Below, one piece after another: positions 4,663 through 5,678 of a DNA stretch of 5,678 nucleotides (the stretch's first letter is position 1; each line of letters starts with the position of its first letter). Source of the DNA: DAOUAJ01 sp034433615. GTDB lineage: Bacteria > Chloroflexota > Anaerolineae > DUEN01. The notes under the pieces were generated by a model. That model was not told the origin of the DNA. It worked only from the letters and a program-made list of their open reading frames with translations, and searched no databases. Location of the stretch: positions 1-5,678 of the forward strand of contig DAOUAJ010000421.1 in NCBI GenBank assembly GCA_034433615.1. Reading direction: 5' to 3'. Made by a program: the position numbers and the translations under genes.

Positions 4663-5678
4663 ATGCCCCATCTGTTCTCACCCTTCATCCTGCGTAACAT
4701 CACCTTACGCAACCGCATCGTTATGCCGCCCATGTGCATGTACTCGGCCGGCGAGGATGGGAGAGCCACCGATTGGCACCTGGCGCACCTGGCCGCGCGT
4801 GCGGTGGGTGGCGTGGGGCTGATCATCACGGAGGCGACCGCGGTGGAGGCACGCGGCCGGATCAGCCCGCGCGATCTGGGGCTGTGGGATGACTCGCAAG
4901 TCGAGCCAGTGGCGCGCATCGTCCGCCTATGTCGCGATCAGGGTGCGACTATGGCCACGCAACTGGCCCATGCCGGTCGCAAGGCGTGGAGCGATTCCCG
5001 CGGCGTGGGGCCGTACACACCCGTCGCCCCCAGTGCCATTCCTCACGAGGAGGGTTGGGGGGTGCCCCATGCGCTGAGCGTGGATGAGATCGCCGGGGTC
5101 GTGGCGGCTTTCCAGGCGGCGGCCCGGCGCGCCCGCTCGGCTGGCTTCGACGTGATCGAGGTTCACGCGGCGCACGGCTACCTGCTACACGAGTTCCTCT
5201 CGCCGCTGTCCAACCGGCGCGCCGACGCCTATGGTGGCACGTTGCAGAACCGTTGTCGCCTGTTGCTGCAAGTGGTAGATGCGATACGGGCGGTCTGGCC
5301 AGAGACACAACCTTTGTTAGTGCGCGTGTCGGCCACGGATTGGGTCGAAGGTGGGCTGACAGTTGAAGATATGGTGGAGGTGGCGCGCTGGCTGAAAGCC
5401 CACGGTGTGGATGTGATCCATTGTTCGTCGGGAGGGATCGTATCGGTTGACCCGTCCAAGTTGGGGCCGGGTTACCAGGTGCCATTTGCGGAGAAGATCC
5501 GGCACGAGGCGGGCATCGCTACGATAGCGGTAGGATTGATCACCGCGCCCGAGCTGGCCGATGAGATTGTGCGCAACGGCCGGGCCGATCTGGTGGCGCT
5601 GGGCCGTGAGCTATTGCGCCATCCCTACTGGCCGCTGGACGCAGCGCGCGCCCTGGGATACGACATCGCATGGCCACG
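4663..5678 (+). CDS. YqjM/NamA-like old yellow enzyme (NADH:flavin oxidoreductase), 3' truncated by window
   Basis: This is an FMN-dependent ene-reductase of the old yellow enzyme family. Relatives use NADPH to reduce activated C=C bonds of unsaturated aldehydes, ketones, maleimides and nitro compounds in the cytoplasm; the natural substrate is usually unknown. The frame is open from ATG 4663 to the window edge, giving 338 codons with no stop. Features of the YqjM class are the redox-tuning Cys25 and Tyr27 in PPMCMYS, ITEATAV (55-61), QLAHAGRK (100-107), the HAAHGY substrate motif (His168, His171, Tyr173), HEFLSPLSNRR (176-186), YGGTLQNR (190-197), RVSATD (221-226) and GRELLRHPYW (314-323) at the FMN phosphate end. 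Relative to B. subtilis YqjM (recalled) there are about six extra residues after HAGRK. The sequence ends at IAWP, which aligns with the IPAP of YqjM, so only about seven residues are missing. These should include the C-terminal Arg finger supplied to the neighbouring subunit. 2,4-dienoyl-CoA reductase is excluded by the absence of a fused FeS/FAD region so far and by the YqjM-type Cys. Confidence 0.92.
   Translation, partial: MPHLFSPFILRNITLRNRIVMPPMCMYSAGEDGRATDWHLAHLAARAVGGVGLIITEATAVEARGRISPRDLGLWDDSQVEPVARIVRLCRDQGATMATQLAHAGRKAWSDSRGVGPYTPVAPSAIPHEEGWGVPHALSVDEIAGVVAAFQAAARRARSAGFDVIEVHAAHGYLLHEFLSPLSNRRADAYGGTLQNRCRLLLQVVDAIRAVWPETQPLLVRVSATDWVEGGLTVEDMVEVARWLKAHGVDVIHCSSGGIVSVDPSKLGPGYQVPFAEKIRHEAGIATIAVGLITAPELADEIVRNGRADLVALGRELLRHPYWPLDAARALGYDIAWP

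Noticed and set aside
4949..5485. Minus-strand open frame (178 codons) opposite the flavin oxidoreductase gene
   Set aside because: Its Pro/Arg-rich low-complexity translation is typical of the antisense strand of a GC-rich gene, and the plus strand encodes a clear YqjM-type protein.
1..5678. Search for mobile elements, att sites, CRISPR arrays, tRNA or other RNA genes
   Set aside because: I saw no transposase or integrase frames, no terminal inverted repeats with target duplications, no regularly spaced repeats, and no cloverleaf-like sequence. Nearly all of the window is explained by five genes.

Overview
This window is bacterial chromosome with a GC content of roughly 60% (estimated by eye) and dense coding. 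It holds the end of a rod-shape (elongasome) operon and, after it, two unrelated oxidoreductase genes that diverge from a shared regulatory gap. The species cannot be read from this. The general look (GC-rich, mreD-mrdA-rodA operon, aldo/keto reductase and YqjM-like flavoenzyme nearby) made me think of Chloroflexota such as Anaerolineae, but that is a low-confidence impression and not a demonstrated assignment.

Left part (1-3458, + strand). The C-terminal part of MreD enters from the left edge. Penicillin-binding protein 2 (mrdA, complete, 673 codons) follows 4 nt later, and rodA overlaps it by an ATGA junction. PBP2 is the class B transpeptidase and RodA the SEDS glycan polymerase. They form one enzyme pair that MreBCD positions for lateral wall synthesis. 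mreB and mreC probably lie just left of the window. All catalytic residues of PBP2 and RodA are visible, so the machine looks functional. The oddity here is an 18-bp in-frame tandem duplication that gives RodA a hydrophilic TLTGTG-TLTGTG leader before its first membrane segment.

Middle (3459-4449, mostly - strand). An aldo/keto reductase gene converges on rodA, with only 19 bp between the two stop codons. A three-unit heptad repeat (TCAGnnn) and a weak terminator-like fold span that junction. The enzyme has the complete Asp-Tyr-Lys-His tetrad. Its start is best placed at the ATG at 4449 and not at the GTG nine bases further upstream.

Right part (4450-5678). A 213-bp divergent gap holds a credible promoter for each direction (TTGACA-N18-TAAGAT on the - strand; TATAAT with a weak -35 on the + strand) and three dyad-symmetry elements. 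One of these exactly fills the 18-bp spacer of the rightward promoter. The rightward gene encodes a YqjM-type old yellow enzyme, cut by the window edge a few residues before its expected end. The divergent pair, an NADPH aldehyde/ketone reductase and an ene-reductase, suggests a jointly regulated carbonyl or electrophile detoxification unit. That is inference from gene families and layout. I see no mobile element, CRISPR array, RNA gene or clearly new multi-gene system.
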